Source: JBGPYM01 sp041493205 (lineage in GTDB: Bacteria; Bacteroidota; Ignavibacteria; UBA10030; UBA6906). From it: 24,601 bases of DNA. The notes below the pieces were generated by a model that did not search any database, was not told the DNA's origin, and worked only from the letters and a program-made list of their open reading frames with translations. The position numbers and the translations under genes were made by a program. Shown piece by piece: positions 24,266 to 24,601 of this stretch (positions are counted from its first letter, which is position 1; each line of letters starts with the position of its first letter). The stretch is taken from contig JBGPYM010000016.1 in the NCBI GenBank assembly GCA_041493205.1, positions 1-24,601 on the forward strand, in the 5' to 3' direction.

Positions 24266-24601
24266 AGATTCTGCGGAAAAATCTGTGCATCTCAGCGTAC
24301 CTCTCGGCCCCCGTTCCTGTCGTTGACATTGGTCATAGACCGAACTAGATTCTCTCAGTAGATTACACGGAGGATGGTCTCGTCATCCATCGTGCCGCCC
24401 CTCTGGACCCTTGTTTCTTCTTCCGCTTCAGAGCCCACTTCGACGACCCTTCTTGGCTGCGAGCCTCGCAAGATACAAATCCGGAAATGACACAAGAGCT
24501 CAATGGCTCGATCTAGCAGTCAGCCGGCCGCCGAGTGTTTCTTCTCCATCGTCCGACCCCTCGGACCACCCGGCGCTCCATCCCGACTCAGACATGGTTA
24601 C
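24266..24601. other. Gene-poor stretch at the right edge
   Basis: About 335 bases with no convincing protein or RNA gene. The only organised part is the promoter at 24323-24351 and a ribosome-binding-site-like GGAGG abutting an ATG at 24374. That ATG opens a 38-codon frame ending at 24490 (MVSSSIVPPLWTLVSSSASE... with a basic end). It has no recognisable homology and low-complexity serine content. Frames on the minus strand are short and basic and look like noise. A gene might begin here and a different start might be used, but I cannot support one. Confidence 0.4.
24323..24351 (+). promoter_or_regulatory. Strong sigma70-like promoter with no clear gene behind it
   Basis: Consensus TTGACA at 24323-24328 and TAGATT at 24346-24351 are exactly 17 bp apart. 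Expected initiation is near 24358. It is followed by CACGGAGGATG at 24366-24376, the same 11 bases that stand at the carB start. Confidence 0.45.

Noticed and set aside
24179..24361. 60-codon plus-strand frame running through the tRNA
   Set aside because: Its first third is tRNA-His sequence and the rest has no protein character.
1..24601. CRISPR array, prophage, insertion sequence or toxin-antitoxin/defence system
   Set aside because: No regularly spaced repeats, transposase, integrase, phage structural or defence-type genes were seen on either strand.
24400..24601. Short basic frame on the minus strand (SKWALKRKKK) resembling a small ribosomal protein
   Set aside because: No ribosome-binding site or conserved start, and it does not match any small ribosomal protein I can recall. 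Probably chance composition.

Overview
This window (about 60% GC by eye) is an ordinary chromosomal segment of a Gram-negative bacterium. Supporting evidence is the outer-membrane machinery: an Omp85-family POTRA/barrel protein, a TonB-dependent receptor with a carboxypeptidase-regulatory-like N-terminal domain, and lipoprotein and signal-peptide sequences. A GWxTD-domain protein and that style of TonB receptor point to the FCB side of the tree (Bacteroidota/Ignavibacteria-like) or a neighbouring phylum such as Acidobacteriota or Gemmatimonadota. The sequence alone does not settle the phylum. Promoter-like sites are E. coli-like (TTGAnn, exactly 17 bp, TAnnnT in six of seven cases) rather than the classical Bacteroidetes type.

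Layout. 1-2706: the 3' end of cdsA (cut by the window edge), rimO and a secreted GWxTD protein, tightly packed. 2720-7446: a promoter abutting the start codon of a three-POTRA Omp85 protein, followed by rnhB, yraN and cstA. 7447-10974: a palindromic REP-like element, an uncharacterised predicted outer-membrane protein and a Tat-signal six-hairpin glycosidase-like protein. 11004-16821: a promoter and a four-gene unit of carB, an O-carbamoyltransferase (NodU/CmcH/TobZ/SxtI family), an SxtJ-family membrane protein and a DUF5989 mini-protein. Here the enzyme that makes carbamoyl phosphate sits 18 nt upstream of an enzyme family that uses it. 16822-20046: a second palindromic element and a strong promoter, then a TonB receptor translationally coupled (overlap, TTG start, strong Shine-Dalgarno) to a small lipoprotein.

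20069-22267 is a minus-strand operon: a small membrane protein, an alpha/beta hydrolase and a nucleotide-sugar epimerase/DFR-like reductase. Its promoter overlaps that of the divergent plus-strand M20 peptidase (22382-23782). The peptidase is followed by a four-helix membrane protein that seems to start at a CTG overlapping the peptidase stop codon. A tRNA-His(GUG) gene with its own promoter and an atypical acceptor end lies at 24164-24237. The last 360 bases hold one good promoter-like site and no convincing gene.

There is no CRISPR array, prophage, insertion sequence or rRNA. The most interesting items are the carB-carbamoyltransferase-SxtJ-DUF5989 operon, the tRNA-His acceptor end, the CTG/TTG coupled starts that automated calling would misplace, and the leaderless-looking Omp85 promoter.
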